DNA from: Planctomycetota bacterium
GTDB taxonomy: Bacteria; Planctomycetota; UBA1135; GCA-002748355
Assembly: GCA_002748355.1 (NCBI GenBank)
Contig: PDSF01000054.1
Span: 1-47,087 of the forward strand
Length of the DNA stretch: 47,087 nucleotides
Reading direction: 5' to 3'
Part shown: positions 1 to 9,715 of the stretch, piece after piece
How positions within the stretch are numbered: the first letter of the stretch is position 1
Layout of the letters: every line of letters starts with the position of its first letter
Notes under the pieces: model-generated
The model's database searches: none
What the model was told of the DNA's origin: nothing
What the model saw: only the letters and a program-made list of their open reading frames with translations
Program-made: the position numbers and the translations under genes

Positions 1-421
<421 letters not shown>

Positions 422-471
422 GACTCCATCCTCTCACGTCTGGGAGCCTCCGGGAAACCCGGGGCGGTTCA

Positions 472-919
472 CCCCGGCAGCTGTCCCAGCCGGCCACTAC
501 TCGCATCTGCGTTGAACGAAGTCTCTTCGCGGCATCTTGCCCCCTGACGCTCGCAGCTCAGGAGCGAGTTCGGAGCGCGGGCGCATAGCCTGTGGCCGCC
601 GACTTCTCGGCCGCCCCTCCTTGCGCTCCCGGCGAGACGCGCGAGCTTCGGGTCCATCCCACAGCAGCGAGGAGGCGTCCTGCGACAGCGGCATCGACGA
701 CGCGTCGCGCGACGGTCCGCGTAATCCGCTTTCCGTTAACCTCTTTCGCTGCTCTCTCGGCGTTCGCAGAGAGCACCCTGCCTGGTGTTGGTCACAGGAC
801 CCCGATTCCTGGCTGGGAGTCTCGGGCAGGATGCTCTCGCGAACGGAGCCCGCCAACTGCCCCACCACGCGCCAGGCCGCCACAGGTCGGGGCTCCGGAC
901 TGGCCGCCCGTACACGACA
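472..919. other. Non-coding stretch between the IS end and tRNA-Asn
   Basis: No convincing gene is seen. Several long open frames exist on both strands, but they are Arg/Ser-rich, resemble no family I recognise, and some run through the tRNA gene, as expected from chance in GC-rich DNA. A modest hairpin (GCTCTCT / AGAGAGC) lies near 750-780. The stretch may be debris from insertion of the neighbouring IS. Confidence 0.5.
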
Positions 920-948
920 CCGCCCCGTGGCTGTTCACCACGGGGCGG
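920..948 (-). terminator. GC-rich hairpin downstream of tRNA-Asn
   Basis: Perfect 11-bp inverted repeat, CCGCCCCGTGG at 920-930 and CCACGGGGCGG at 938-948, with a 7-base loop. It lies 25 bases beyond the 3' end of the minus-strand tRNA-Asn, where a terminator is expected. No U-tract follows on either strand, so intrinsic termination is likely but not certain. Confidence 0.55.
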
Positions 949-973
949 CTGCGTTCGCGCCTAAGGGCTGCTG

Positions 974-1049
974 TGGCTCCCCGAGTAGGACTCGAACCTA
1001 CAACACTGCGGTTAACAGCCGCATGCTCTACCAATTGAGCTATCGGGGA
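974..1049 (-). tRNA. tRNA-Asn (anticodon GTT), CCA encoded
   Basis: The minus strand reads TCCCCGATAGCTC at the 5' end, has the anticodon arm GCGGC-TGTTAAC-CGC with anticodon GTT, the T arm GTAGGTTCGAGTCCTAC, and ends TCGGGGA-G-CCA. The seven acceptor pairs (978-984 with 1043-1049) are perfect, and the CCA is encoded at 974-976. Length is 76 bases including CCA. Confidence 0.97.
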
Positions 1050-1066
1050 TCGCTTGAGGGCGGGGA

Positions 1067-1095
1067 ATGCTACGCATTGCTTTGCCCTTCGGCAA
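1067..1095 (-). promoter_or_regulatory. Sigma-70-like promoter of tRNA-Asn
   Basis: On the minus strand TTGCCG (1095-1090) and TAGCAT (1072-1067) are separated by exactly 17 bases. The -10 box lies about 17 bases before the mature tRNA 5' end, which leaves room for a short leader removed by RNase P. Both hexamers resemble the sigma-70 consensus. Confidence 0.6.
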
Positions 1096-1164
1096 GCGCG
1101 CGCTGAAGCTTGATGGCAAAGAATCTGCCGCTGCGCTTCTGGCTCCTGGGGGGGGCCGCTAGCG

Positions 1165-1190
1165 GGCCCCTGGCGACCTTGCCAGGGGCC
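1165..1190 (-). terminator. Hairpin downstream of pgk
   Basis: Perfect 10-bp inverted repeat, GGCCCCTGGC at 1165-1174 and GCCAGGGGCC at 1181-1190, with a 6-base loop, 35 bases past the pgk stop. It is a good place for the gap-pgk terminator but lacks a U-tract, like several other hairpins in this window. Confidence 0.5.
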
Positions 1191-1225
1191 TTCTAGAGCC
1201 GGGTCAGGAGCCCGGGCGGGCTTCG

Positions 1226-2395
1226 CTAGCTCAGGGCGGCGATGCCGGGCAGGGTCTTGCCTTCGAGGAGTTCGAGGCTCGCGCCGCCGCCGGTGGAGAC
1301 GTGGTCGATCTGGCTCTTCAGGCGCAGCAGCTCGATGGCCGCGACCGAGTCGCCACCACCAACGACGCTGAAGCCTTCGCTCTTGGCGACAGCCTCGGCG
1401 ATGGCTTCGGTGCCCTTGCGGAACTCCTCCCACTCGAAGACGCCCATCGGGCCGTTCCAGACGATGGTCTTGGCCTCGGCGATGGCTGCCGCGTAGGCGT
1501 GCCGACTTTCGGGTCCGATGTCGAGACCCATCAGCTCGCCGGGGATGCCGGGGCCGGTGATCTCATACGGGCTCTCTTCGGCAAAGCTCGTCGCCGCGAG
1601 ATGGTCGCTCGGAAGCATCAGGCGCTTGCCCTGGCTCTCCGCTTCGCTGAGCAGCAGCTTGGCCTCGGCGACGAGATCCTTCTCCACCATGCTCTTGCCA
1701 ACCTCAAGCCCCATGGCTTCGAGGAAGGTGTAGGCCATCGCGCCACCGATCAGCAGCGTATCGACCTTGGGTAGAAGGTTGCGGATGACCGGCAGCTTGT
1801 CGCTGACCTTCGCGCCGCCAAGAATCGCGACGAAGGGCCGCTCGGGCGCTTCGAGGACCTTCTTGAACGACTCGATCTCCTTCTCGAGCAAGAGCCCCGG
1901 CGCTGCGGGCAAATGCTTGGGCACCCCGGCCACCGATGCGTGCGCACGGTGACAGGTGCCAAAAGCATCGTTGACGTAGATCTCCGCGAGCGAAGCCAGC
2001 TGCTCGGCGAAGACCGGGTCGCCCGCGGTCTCGGCCTTGTGGAAGCGGAGGTTCTCAAGCACGAGCAGCTCCCCCTCCTGCAGGCCGAGCGCCAGGTCCT
2101 TCACCTGCTCCCCGACACAGTCGGGCGCCGTGCGCACCGGCAGGTCCATCAGCTCCTGGAAGCGCTCGGCGACCGGCAAGATCCGCATCGAGTCGACGAC
2201 CTGGCCCTTGGGCCGGCCGAGGTGACTCATCAGGATCGGGCGGCCACCACGCTCAAGGATGCGACGCAGCGTCGGTAGAGCTGCTTCGATCCGAGCATCG
2301 CTCGTGACCCTGCCGTTCTCGTCCAAAGGCACATTGAAGTCCACGCGCACGAGCACGCGCTTCCCCTGCATATCGAAGTCATCGAGGCGCTTCAT
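1226..2395 (-). CDS. pgk: Phosphoglycerate kinase
   Basis: Cytoplasmic glycolytic enzyme that transfers the acyl phosphate of 1,3-bisphosphoglycerate to ADP. The 389 residues span the full family. The N-terminal domain carries RVDFNVPLD, SHLGRP and the FGTCHRAHAS segment that binds the substrate, and the C-terminal domain carries ILGGAKVSDK, the WNGPMGVFE nucleotide-site motif and GGGDSVAA near the end. The start is fixed by AGGAG 8 bases ahead of the ATG. It lies 27 bases downstream of gap on the same strand, so the two form a gap-pgk operon that catalyses consecutive steps. Nothing is missing or unusual. Confidence 0.98.
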   Translation of the reverse strand: MKRLDDFDMQGKRVLVRVDFNVPLDENGRVTSDARIEAALPTLRRILERGGRPILMSHLGRPKGQVVDSMRILPVAERFQELMDLPVRTAPDCVGEQVKDLALGLQEGELLVLENLRFHKAETAGDPVFAEQLASLAEIYVNDAFGTCHRAHASVAGVPKHLPAAPGLLLEKEIESFKKVLEAPERPFVAILGGAKVSDKLPVIRNLLPKVDTLLIGGAMAYTFLEAMGLEVGKSMVEKDLVAEAKLLLSEAESQGKRLMLPSDHLAATSFAEESPYEITGPGIPGELMGLDIGPESRHAYAAAIAEAKTIVWNGPMGVFEWEEFRKGTEAIAEAVAKSEGFSVVGGGDSVAAIELLRLKSQIDHVSTGGGASLELLEGKTLPGIAALS

Positions 2396-2422
2396 ATCGC
2401 TTCTCCTGCCAGCTGGCGGCGA

Positions 2423-3427
<1,005 letters not shown>

Positions 3428-3552
3428 TTCGTTGCTCCTTGGCTATGCGAATGGCTGTAACGACTCGGCTCGTCATGGCCGGTCGCGGGTCTCTGCGACA
3501 TCGCCAAAATGACGGGCGCTGAGAAGGAGAAAAGGCGCACAATAGCGGCCCT

Positions 3553-4548
3553 ATGGACCAGTCTCCAACAAGACGCGCAACGGAAAGCTGTGGTACATCG
3601 CCACAAAGCGAAGCCCCGCTGCGGTGGCCGAGCGAAGCCGGCCCTTGGCTGGTCGGATTCTCGCACGGCCCGGACTCGACCCTGCTGCTCGCCCTCGCCG
3701 TGCAGCACTGCCAAAGCGCTGACCTGCCCCCGCCGATCGCCGTGCACGTCGACCACGCACTGCGCCCGCAGAGCGCCGCCGAGGCGAAGGCTGCCCAGGC
3801 CTGCGCCGCCGAGCTGGGCGCGGCCTTCGTCTGCGAACGCATTGCGCCGCCGGCCAGCGAGAGCAGGGCGCGGCAAATGCGGCACCAGGTCTTCGCCCGG
3901 GCCCTGGCGCGGCTAGGCGGCAGCTGTGTGCTGCTCGGCCAGCACCTCGACGATCAGCGCGAGACGCTGCTGTTCCGGCTCCTGCGCGGCAGCGGCCCCC
4001 TCGGCCTCGCCGGCATGCGCTGGCGAAGCGTGCTGCAGAGCCCCCACCGGCTCCTGCTCGTGCGCCCGCTGCTGAACTGGACCCGCGAGAGCATCCTCTC
4101 CGAGCTGAGGCGGCGCCGGCTGCCCTGGATCGAGGACCCGAGCAACGCCAACCCCGAGCACACGGCGCGCAACCAGATTCGCCACCAGCTGCTGCCGGAG
4201 TGGACGCAGCGCCAGGGCGGGCTGGCCCAGCTCGACGCGCTGGCGGCGGCGGCCGCAGCCCTGCGCTCGGCCGTAGAGACCGAGCTGGCGCTGGCGGAGC
4301 CGGCGACGCCCGGGCCGCTGCGCCTGCCCCTTGAGCTGCTCGATGTGCTCTCGCCATGGACGCGGGAGCAGCTCTATCTGCGGGCCACCCGCGCCCTGGG
4401 ACAGCCCGACCCTTCGCGGGCGCTTCTGGCCGAATGTGATGCCCTGCGCCGCGCCCGCAGCGGCAGCCGCAGCGAAGCCCGCGGCCGCTGGCGGCTGCGG
4501 CGAACGCGGAGCGAACTGCAGTTCGAAGCCTGGGGCCAGCCGTCCTAA
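3553..4548 (+). CDS. tilS: tRNA(Ile)-lysidine synthase, variant P-loop
   Basis: TilS attaches lysine to C34 of the CAU-anticodon tRNA-Ile using ATP, so that it reads AUA and not AUG. The 331 residues show the family order: a PP-loop (FSHGPDSTLLL, about residues 36-46), VHVDHALRP, the GQHLDDQRETLLFRLLRG motif, LVRPLLNWTRESI, and DPSNANPEHTARNQIRH-x-LLP. The P-loop reads SHGPDS where SGGxDS is the norm, so the second position is His. The C-terminal part is short and Arg/Ala-rich. There is no clear Shine-Dalgarno before the ATG; CACAAT lies 9 bases upstream of it. Identity is safe; the P-loop substitution is odd for an essential enzyme. Confidence 0.9.
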   Translation: MDQSPTRRATESCGTSPQSEAPLRWPSEAGPWLVGFSHGPDSTLLLALAVQHCQSADLPPPIAVHVDHALRPQSAAEAKAAQACAAELGAAFVCERIAPPASESRARQMRHQVFARALARLGGSCVLLGQHLDDQRETLLFRLLRGSGPLGLAGMRWRSVLQSPHRLLLVRPLLNWTRESILSELRRRRLPWIEDPSNANPEHTARNQIRHQLLPEWTQRQGGLAQLDALAAAAAALRSAVETELALAEPATPGPLRLPLELLDVLSPWTREQLYLRATRALGQPDPSRALLAECDALRRARSGSRSEARGRWRLRRTRSELQFEAWGQPS

Positions 4549-4618
4549 GGGCAAGCTCGAAGCGCGGCAGGCCAGGGTAGGGGTTTTGCGCGCCGCTCCT
4601 GCTAGGATCGCTCGCCCG

Positions 4619-5368
4619 ATGGATAGCCCCCTGCACCAACGTCTGCGGCGCAATCTCCTGCGCCTCTTCGAACGCATCGACCACTGCTGCGCCAGCGCCG
4701 GCCGCGACCCCAAGCAGCTGCGGCTGATCGCCGTCAGCAAATACTCGACGGGCATCGAGACCGCGGCGCTGGCCGAAGTCCTCGCCGCCGTGGAGCAGGA
4801 ACGCGGAGCCGCCCCCGGCAGCCTCCCCTGCCTCGGTGAGCGCCGGGTCCAGGACCTGCTGCAAAAGATCGACTGCCTAGAAGAGGTCGAGCAGCCGGTC
4901 GAGTGGCACCTGATCGGCAACCTCCAGCGCAACAAAGCCCGCTCGGCGGTCCTGCACGCCAGCCTGATCCACAGCCTCGATCGCCACGAGATCCTGGACC
5001 GGATCGACAAGATGGCCGAGGACTGCGGCCGCCGCGTGCGCGGCCTCCTGCAGTTCCAGCTCAGCGGCGAGGACAGCAAGCACGGCTTCCTGGCAGAAGA
5101 GGCCGCTGAGGCCTTTGAGCATGCTCGCCGCCTGCAGCACATCGACTTCGTCGGCCTGATGACGATGGCGGCCCGGGGCACCGACCATGAATCCGCTCGC
5201 CCCTGCTTTGCCCAGTTGCGCGAACTGCGCGACGAGCATGCACCCGACTGGCCCGAACTGTCGATGGGTATGAGCGGAGACTTCGAAGGCGCTATCTTGG
5301 AAGGCGCCACCTTGCTCCGCGTCGGCTCGATCCTCTTCCAGGATCAGGATCCTCTCAGCGAGGACTGA
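4619..5368 (+). CDS. yggS: YggS/PLPBP-family PLP-binding protein
   Basis: A 249-residue TIM-barrel protein of the YggS/PROSC family, which binds pyridoxal 5'-phosphate and buffers PLP homeostasis. Diagnostic stretches are LIAVSKYS with the PLP lysine (about residue 40), GERRVQDLLQK in place of the usual GENYVQE, WHLIGNLQRNKAR, FVGLMTMA, and the phosphate-binding SMGMSGDFEGAI followed by ATLLRVGSILF. The ATG at 4619 begins the conserved domain, although the open frame extends further upstream through tilS. No Shine-Dalgarno is visible; TAGGAT lies 10 bases before the ATG, which could be a -10 box of a leaderless transcript (inference). Confidence 0.9.
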   Translation: MDSPLHQRLRRNLLRLFERIDHCCASAGRDPKQLRLIAVSKYSTGIETAALAEVLAAVEQERGAAPGSLPCLGERRVQDLLQKIDCLEEVEQPVEWHLIGNLQRNKARSAVLHASLIHSLDRHEILDRIDKMAEDCGRRVRGLLQFQLSGEDSKHGFLAEEAAEAFEHARRLQHIDFVGLMTMAARGTDHESARPCFAQLRELRDEHAPDWPELSMGMSGDFEGAILEGATLLRVGSILFQDQDPLSED

Positions 5369-5449
5369 TCGCAGCCGGCAGCCTCCCCGCATTCCCAACC
5401 CCCCGCTCCCTCGAACCGGCGCTGCTGCGGCAGCCCCTAGCACGAACGC

Positions 5450-8101
5450 ATGGCTCACCTGCGACTCCCCGGCGGCAAGCAGCTCGAACTGACCACCAGT
5501 GGGCCGACGACGATCGGTCACTCCAACAAGGCCAGCCTGCGGATCGACCATCCCCAAGTCGCCGAGCTGCACTGCGTCATCCGCGCCCTCAAAGGCGGCG
5601 GCTTCGGCCTCAAGGACCTCGGCTCTCAGCATGGGACCAAGGTCAACGGCCAAGAGGTCCACGCCACTCGCCTGTATCACCAGGATGTCCTGCAGATTGG
5701 CGACGCCGAACTCGTCTTCGACAGCCCGGGCGATCCCAGGCCGACGACGCCGGCACCCAAGGAGGCTAGCAAAGCTGCGCAGAGCCAGGCGCAAGCCGCC
5801 AAGGCAAAGGCCACAGCGAGCCCAGCCAAACGCAAGAGCAGCCAGGCCGCGAAGGATGACCCCGACCTGCCTCTAGGCCAGGAACTCGGCGGCTACCGCC
5901 TTGAGGACGTACTCGGCCACGGCGGCATGGGCACCGTCTACCGCGCCACCCAGCTCTCGTTGCACCGCGAAGTCGCGCTCAAGGTCCTCAAGTCCGAGCT
6001 CTGCGAGAATCCTGATTTCGTCCAGCGTTTCACCGACGAGGCCCGCGCCGCCGGTCGCTTCAACCACCCCAACGTCGTCCAGGTCTTCGATGTCGGCGAG
6101 GCCAATGGACGCCACTTCTATTCGATGGAGCTGCTCGAAGGCGGCAGCCTCGAAGACAAGCTGCGCGGCCAGGGCAAGCTGGACATCAGCGAGGCACTCG
6201 CCGCGACCCTCGACGCCGCCCGCGGCCTCGAATACGCCCGCGAACTCGGGCTGGTGCACCGGGATATCAAGCCCGACAACCTGATGCTCACCCAGCAGGG
6301 CACCGTGAAGATCTGCGACCTCGGCCTCGCTGGCGACCTGGGCCTGATGGCCGAGGGCAAGCTGCTCGGCACCCCCCACTTCCTCAGCCCCGAGCAGGTG
6401 CGTAAGGACCCGGCCGACCACCGCAGCGACCTCTACGCCTTGGGCTGCACCTTCTATCGCCTGCTCACTGGCAAGACGCCCTTCTCCGGCAAGACAGTGC
6501 GGGACATCCTCCGGGCGCAGCTCGAAAACACGCCGCCGCTGCTCCGCGATGTCGAGCCCGAGGCCGCGCTCTTCGACCCGGTCATGGAGCAGCTCCTAGC
6601 CAAGGACCCGGCCGAACGCTTCCAAAGCGCCAGCGAGCTGGCCGCGGCGCTGGAGTCGTACTACGAAAGCAAGAAGGGCATCTCCAAGGCCCTGCTCATC
6701 ACCCTGGTGATCGCCGTGCTCGGCTGTGGCGCCGGTCTGGCCTACGTGCTGAGCAAGAAGCAGGACAGCAAAGTCCCCGTAGTAAAGAACGAGCAGAAGG
6801 AAAAGCTCGCCCAGCAGCTCGCCGAGCAAAAGGCGCAGATCGCCTACCAGAGCGTCAAGGAATCGCTGCCCGCGCTCGAACGCGCCAGCAAGCTCGAAGA
6901 GATGGCCAAGCAGCATCCGGGCACGCGCTTCGCCAAGCGCGCCATGCGCGAGGGCAAGCAGCTGCGCGAGCAGGAGCAGAAGCGCCTGGCCGCGGAGAAG
7001 GCCGCCGAGGCCGCTCGCAAGCAGCGCTACCAAGAAATGGTCGCAGATGCGAAGAGCGCCTTCGACGCCGGCAAGCTTGCCGAAGCTTGGGCCCGGGCCT
7101 CGAAGCTGGCGGGTGAGGATGCGGCGGGCAAGCAAGCGCTAGCGCTCATTCATAAGGAGCTGCAAGAGCGCGTTGCGGCTAGGGGCGCCAAGGCGCTCTT
7201 GGCTCTGGACAAGGCGATCGCAGCAGAGGACTTCGACGGCGGGCGCGCGGCCTTCCTCTCGGCACTCGACTTCGGGGGCCAAACCCTGCCTGAGAGTATC
7301 CGCAAAACGATCGAAGAGGCGCGCCAGCAGGGCGAGGGGCGCCTGGACCAAGCCATGCGTTTGCATAAGCAGCAGCTACAAGAGCTGCGCAACAAGTGGT
7401 TGGCGCGCCGAGTTCAGGTGCTTCTCGCCAAAGACGGGGCCTTTGCCGCCATCCGCGCCGTTGACTTCGCCAAGGCCGCCCAGCGGCTGAGCGGACAGGA
7501 GGTCCCCAGTGACTTCGCCGCCGACTGGGCCGCGCTGGCTCGCATGAGCGAAGAGCTGAAGAGCATCAGCAGCGGCTGCGCCGACCTTTGGCAGGCCTGG
7601 ACCGGGCTGCGCTTCCGCGTCGGCAGCAGCGAATGGCGGCTAGACTCCATGAGCTGGCCGAACTCCGCCGTCCTGAGCAGTGACAGCGGCAGCCCAAACA
7701 AGATCTCCCTACGCGATCAACCGCAGTTCCTCGCCGCGTTACTGGTCGCCACCCCGGCTTCGGCCACCAAGGCTCAGAAGCGCGTACGCGCGGCCCTGCT
7801 CACCCAGCTGGCCCTGGCCCACGATCTCCCTGCCGTCCACGCTTGGGGCGGCTCCGGCAAAGCTCCCAAGCCTTCGGTCTTCGGTCAGGCGCTAGGAGAG
7901 CTTTCTCTTGAAGGCCTTTCCGAAGAGCAGGCAGGCCGCTGCCGCGGCGCCGCAGACCTGGCGAGGATGCTCCGCGCCTGGCAGCAACAGCACATGGCGG
8001 CGGCGGCCGCTGCTGCAAAGGCTATAGAAAGCAATCCAGCTGCCGCCATACTCCACCTCGTCCTAGAGATCTCAAGCGCCCCGGCGCAGAGCCGACGCTG
8101 A
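5450..8101 (+). CDS. FHA-domain Ser/Thr protein kinase with one membrane segment
   Basis: An 883-residue fusion. Residues 1-92 form an FHA phosphothreonine-binding domain (TIGHSNKASLRID, LHCVI, GSQHGTKVNG). Residues 93-140 are an Ala/Lys/Pro linker. Residues 149-402 form a Hanks-type kinase: GHGGMGTVY ATP loop, lysine 178 in VALKVLK, HRDIKPDN with aspartate 272, and GTPHFLSPEQ. The metal-binding motif is DLG (290-292) instead of DFG. A membrane helix follows at about 412-434, then 450 residues rich in Lys, Glu, Gln and Ala, first coiled-coil-like and then helical without a family I recognise. The layout predicts a cytoplasmic kinase with a periplasmic sensory or scaffold part. It stands alone, with no phosphatase beside it; its targets are unknown. 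Confidence 0.93.
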   Translation: MAHLRLPGGKQLELTTSGPTTIGHSNKASLRIDHPQVAELHCVIRALKGGGFGLKDLGSQHGTKVNGQEVHATRLYHQDVLQIGDAELVFDSPGDPRPTTPAPKEASKAAQSQAQAAKAKATASPAKRKSSQAAKDDPDLPLGQELGGYRLEDVLGHGGMGTVYRATQLSLHREVALKVLKSELCENPDFVQRFTDEARAAGRFNHPNVVQVFDVGEANGRHFYSMELLEGGSLEDKLRGQGKLDISEALAATLDAARGLEYARELGLVHRDIKPDNLMLTQQGTVKICDLGLAGDLGLMAEGKLLGTPHFLSPEQVRKDPADHRSDLYALGCTFYRLLTGKTPFSGKTVRDILRAQLENTPPLLRDVEPEAALFDPVMEQLLAKDPAERFQSASELAAALESYYESKKGISKALLITLVIAVLGCGAGLAYVLSKKQDSKVPVVKNEQKEKLAQQLAEQKAQIAYQSVKESLPALERASKLEEMAKQHPGTRFAKRAMREGKQLREQEQKRLAAEKAAEAARKQRYQEMVADAKSAFDAGKLAEAWARASKLAGEDAAGKQALALIHKELQERVAARGAKALLALDKAIAAEDFDGGRAAFLSALDFGGQTLPESIRKTIEEARQQGEGRLDQAMRLHKQQLQELRNKWLARRVQVLLAKDGAFAAIRAVDFAKAAQRLSGQEVPSDFAADWAALARMSEELKSISSGCADLWQAWTGLRFRVGSSEWRLDSMSWPNSAVLSSDSGSPNKISLRDQPQFLAALLVATPASATKAQKRVRAALLTQLALAHDLPAVHAWGGSGKAPKPSVFGQALGELSLEGLSEEQAGRCRGAADLARMLRAWQQQHMAAAAAAAKAIESNPAAAILHLVLEISSAPAQSRR

Positions 8102-8171
8102 CCATGCTCCCTGCCAGAGCTGCAGCCTTCCGGATCTTTGAGAGCATCCTCAACCCAAATCGAGCCTGACC

Positions 8172-9011
8172 ATGATCTACTCCAGGGATATCGAAGCCCG
8201 GCGGGAGAAGGTGCAAAACGCAGCCGACCGACTCGTCGAAATCTGCGGCTACAGACCCCAGGTGGCCTTGCTGCTTGGCACCGGCCACTCCGAGTTGGCA
8301 CGGCGCCTTGAAGATGCCAAGAGTTTCAGCGCTGATGAGATTCCCGATTACCCCAAGACGGACGAAGAAACCTCGGTCGTCGTTGGCAAGCTTGAGGGCT
8401 ACCCGGTTCTGGTGAGCGATGCGCCGCTGGCCCCCTATCTAGGAACGAGCGGCGAGGTGATCGCCTTTCCGGTGCGCATGTTTCGAGCCATGGGCGCCAA
8501 GACCATCGTGTTGACCGCTGCGGCCGCGGCCTTGCACAGCAGCGCCCAACTCGGCGACCTCGGCCTGATCTCCGACCACCTGGACTTCACCCACGTCAAT
8601 CCCCTGCTTGGGCCCAACGACACCATGCTCGGCCCGCGCTTCCCGGATATGACCGAGCCCTACGACCCCGAGCTGGGCACTTTGGTGCGGCGCATTGCCG
8701 CCGAAGTGGACTTTCCCCTGCGAGAAGGTGTCTTCGCGGCGGTCCAAGGCCCTAGCCTGCCAACGCGGGCGGAGTATCGCTTTCTTCGCAACGCCGGAGC
8801 CGACTACGTCGGCATGTCGACCGTGCCTGAGGTGCTGGCCGCGGTCCACGCCGGGCTACGCGTCTTGGCCCTGGTCGGCATTACCCAAATCATCGACCCG
8901 ATGCAGCCGCGCCCCATCGACCTCGAATCGATGGTCGACGCCGCCGACCTCGCGGCCCCGCGCATGGCGAGTTTGCTGGTCGGCCTGCTCGAGCAGATGG
9001 CGAAGGGCTGA
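8172..9011 (+). CDS. Purine nucleoside phosphorylase homologue with altered active site
   Basis: The 279 residues align with trimeric PNP from end to end: LLLGTGHSELA, FPVRMFRAMGAK, GDLGLISDHLDFTHVNPLLGPND, GPRFPDM, and GADYVGMSTVPEVLAAVHAGL. The fold is therefore clear, and PNP would split purine nucleosides with phosphate. However, the key residues of known PNPs are changed. The GRFH phosphate-site motif reads APLA, TNAAGG reads TAAAAA, the FET glutamate motif reads LPT, and the ITN base-binding asparagine reads ITQ. The MSTVPE segment is kept. It lies 4 bases before purN, so a purine-related role is plausible, but the usual reaction is doubtful. It may be a pseudoenzyme or use another substrate. 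Confidence 0.8.
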   Translation: MIYSRDIEARREKVQNAADRLVEICGYRPQVALLLGTGHSELARRLEDAKSFSADEIPDYPKTDEETSVVVGKLEGYPVLVSDAPLAPYLGTSGEVIAFPVRMFRAMGAKTIVLTAAAAALHSSAQLGDLGLISDHLDFTHVNPLLGPNDTMLGPRFPDMTEPYDPELGTLVRRIAAEVDFPLREGVFAAVQGPSLPTRAEYRFLRNAGADYVGMSTVPEVLAAVHAGLRVLALVGITQIIDPMQPRPIDLESMVDAADLAAPRMASLLVGLLEQMAKG

Positions 9012-9015
9012 GTCC

Positions 9016-9606
9016 ATGGCCGACGGGACGAAGCAACTCGCCGTCCTCATCTCTGGCGGCGGCCGCAGCCTCGAAAGCCTCCAAGAGAGGATCCTCGCCG
9101 GAAAACTCGACGCAGAGATTGCTCTGGTGATCTCATCGCGGGCCAAGGTCCAAGGCATCGAACGCTGCCGGCGCCTGGGCCTGCCCTGTGAAATCATCCG
9201 GCCGCGTGACTTCGACCGCCCCGAACTCTGGGCCGAGCGCATGTGGTCGACACTCCGCGCCAGCGGCGCCGATCTCGTATGCTTGATGGGCTTTCTCAGT
9301 CTCTTGCCCATCCCGCCCGAATACCGCAAACGCGTGCTCAACATCCACCCTGCCCTACTGCCGAAGTTCGGAGGCAAGGGAATGTTCGGAATGCACGTGC
9401 ACAGAGCCGTCCTCGCCGCAGGGGAAAGGGAAAGCGGCTGCACCGTGCATTGGTGCAACGAGGAATACGACCAAGGCGACATCATCCTGCAACGCCGCTG
9501 TCCGGTGCTAGCCAGCGACAACGCCGAGAGCTTGGCAGCGCGAGTCTTCGAAGAGGAAAAGCTCGCCTATCCCGAAGCGCTCCGCCAGATCCTGGCAGGC
9601 CGCTAA
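9016..9606 (+). CDS. purN: Phosphoribosylglycinamide formyltransferase
   Basis: A 196-residue enzyme of purine synthesis that transfers the formyl group of 10-formyl-tetrahydrofolate to GAR. It has the N-terminal LISGGGRSLESL loop, the catalytic NIHPALLPKFGG (Asn and His of the formyltransferase site), GCTVHWCNEEYDQGDIILQ containing the catalytic aspartate, and the C-terminal VFEEEKLAYPEAL. The GGGRSL form of the loop, in place of GNGSNL, is a variant I associate with planctomycetes. The start follows the PNP-like gene by 4 bases. The open frame extends upstream, but this ATG gives the normal N-terminus. Confidence 0.95.
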   Translation: MADGTKQLAVLISGGGRSLESLQERILAGKLDAEIALVISSRAKVQGIERCRRLGLPCEIIRPRDFDRPELWAERMWSTLRASGADLVCLMGFLSLLPIPPEYRKRVLNIHPALLPKFGGKGMFGMHVHRAVLAAGERESGCTVHWCNEEYDQGDIILQRRCPVLASDNAESLAARVFEEEKLAYPEALRQILAGR

Positions 9607-9715
9607 AGAACGAGCGCTGTAGATCATGGCCAGCAGAGAATGGCCAGCAGGGCTGAGCCGGGTAGCTTTGGGGGAGCATCCGACACTCGGAATCCAGGCA
9701 GGCGTCAAGCAACGC

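Noticed and set aside
537..1106. 189-codon plus-strand frame
   Set aside because: It runs through the tRNA-Asn gene and its terminator, is rich in Arg and Ser, and has no family resemblance.
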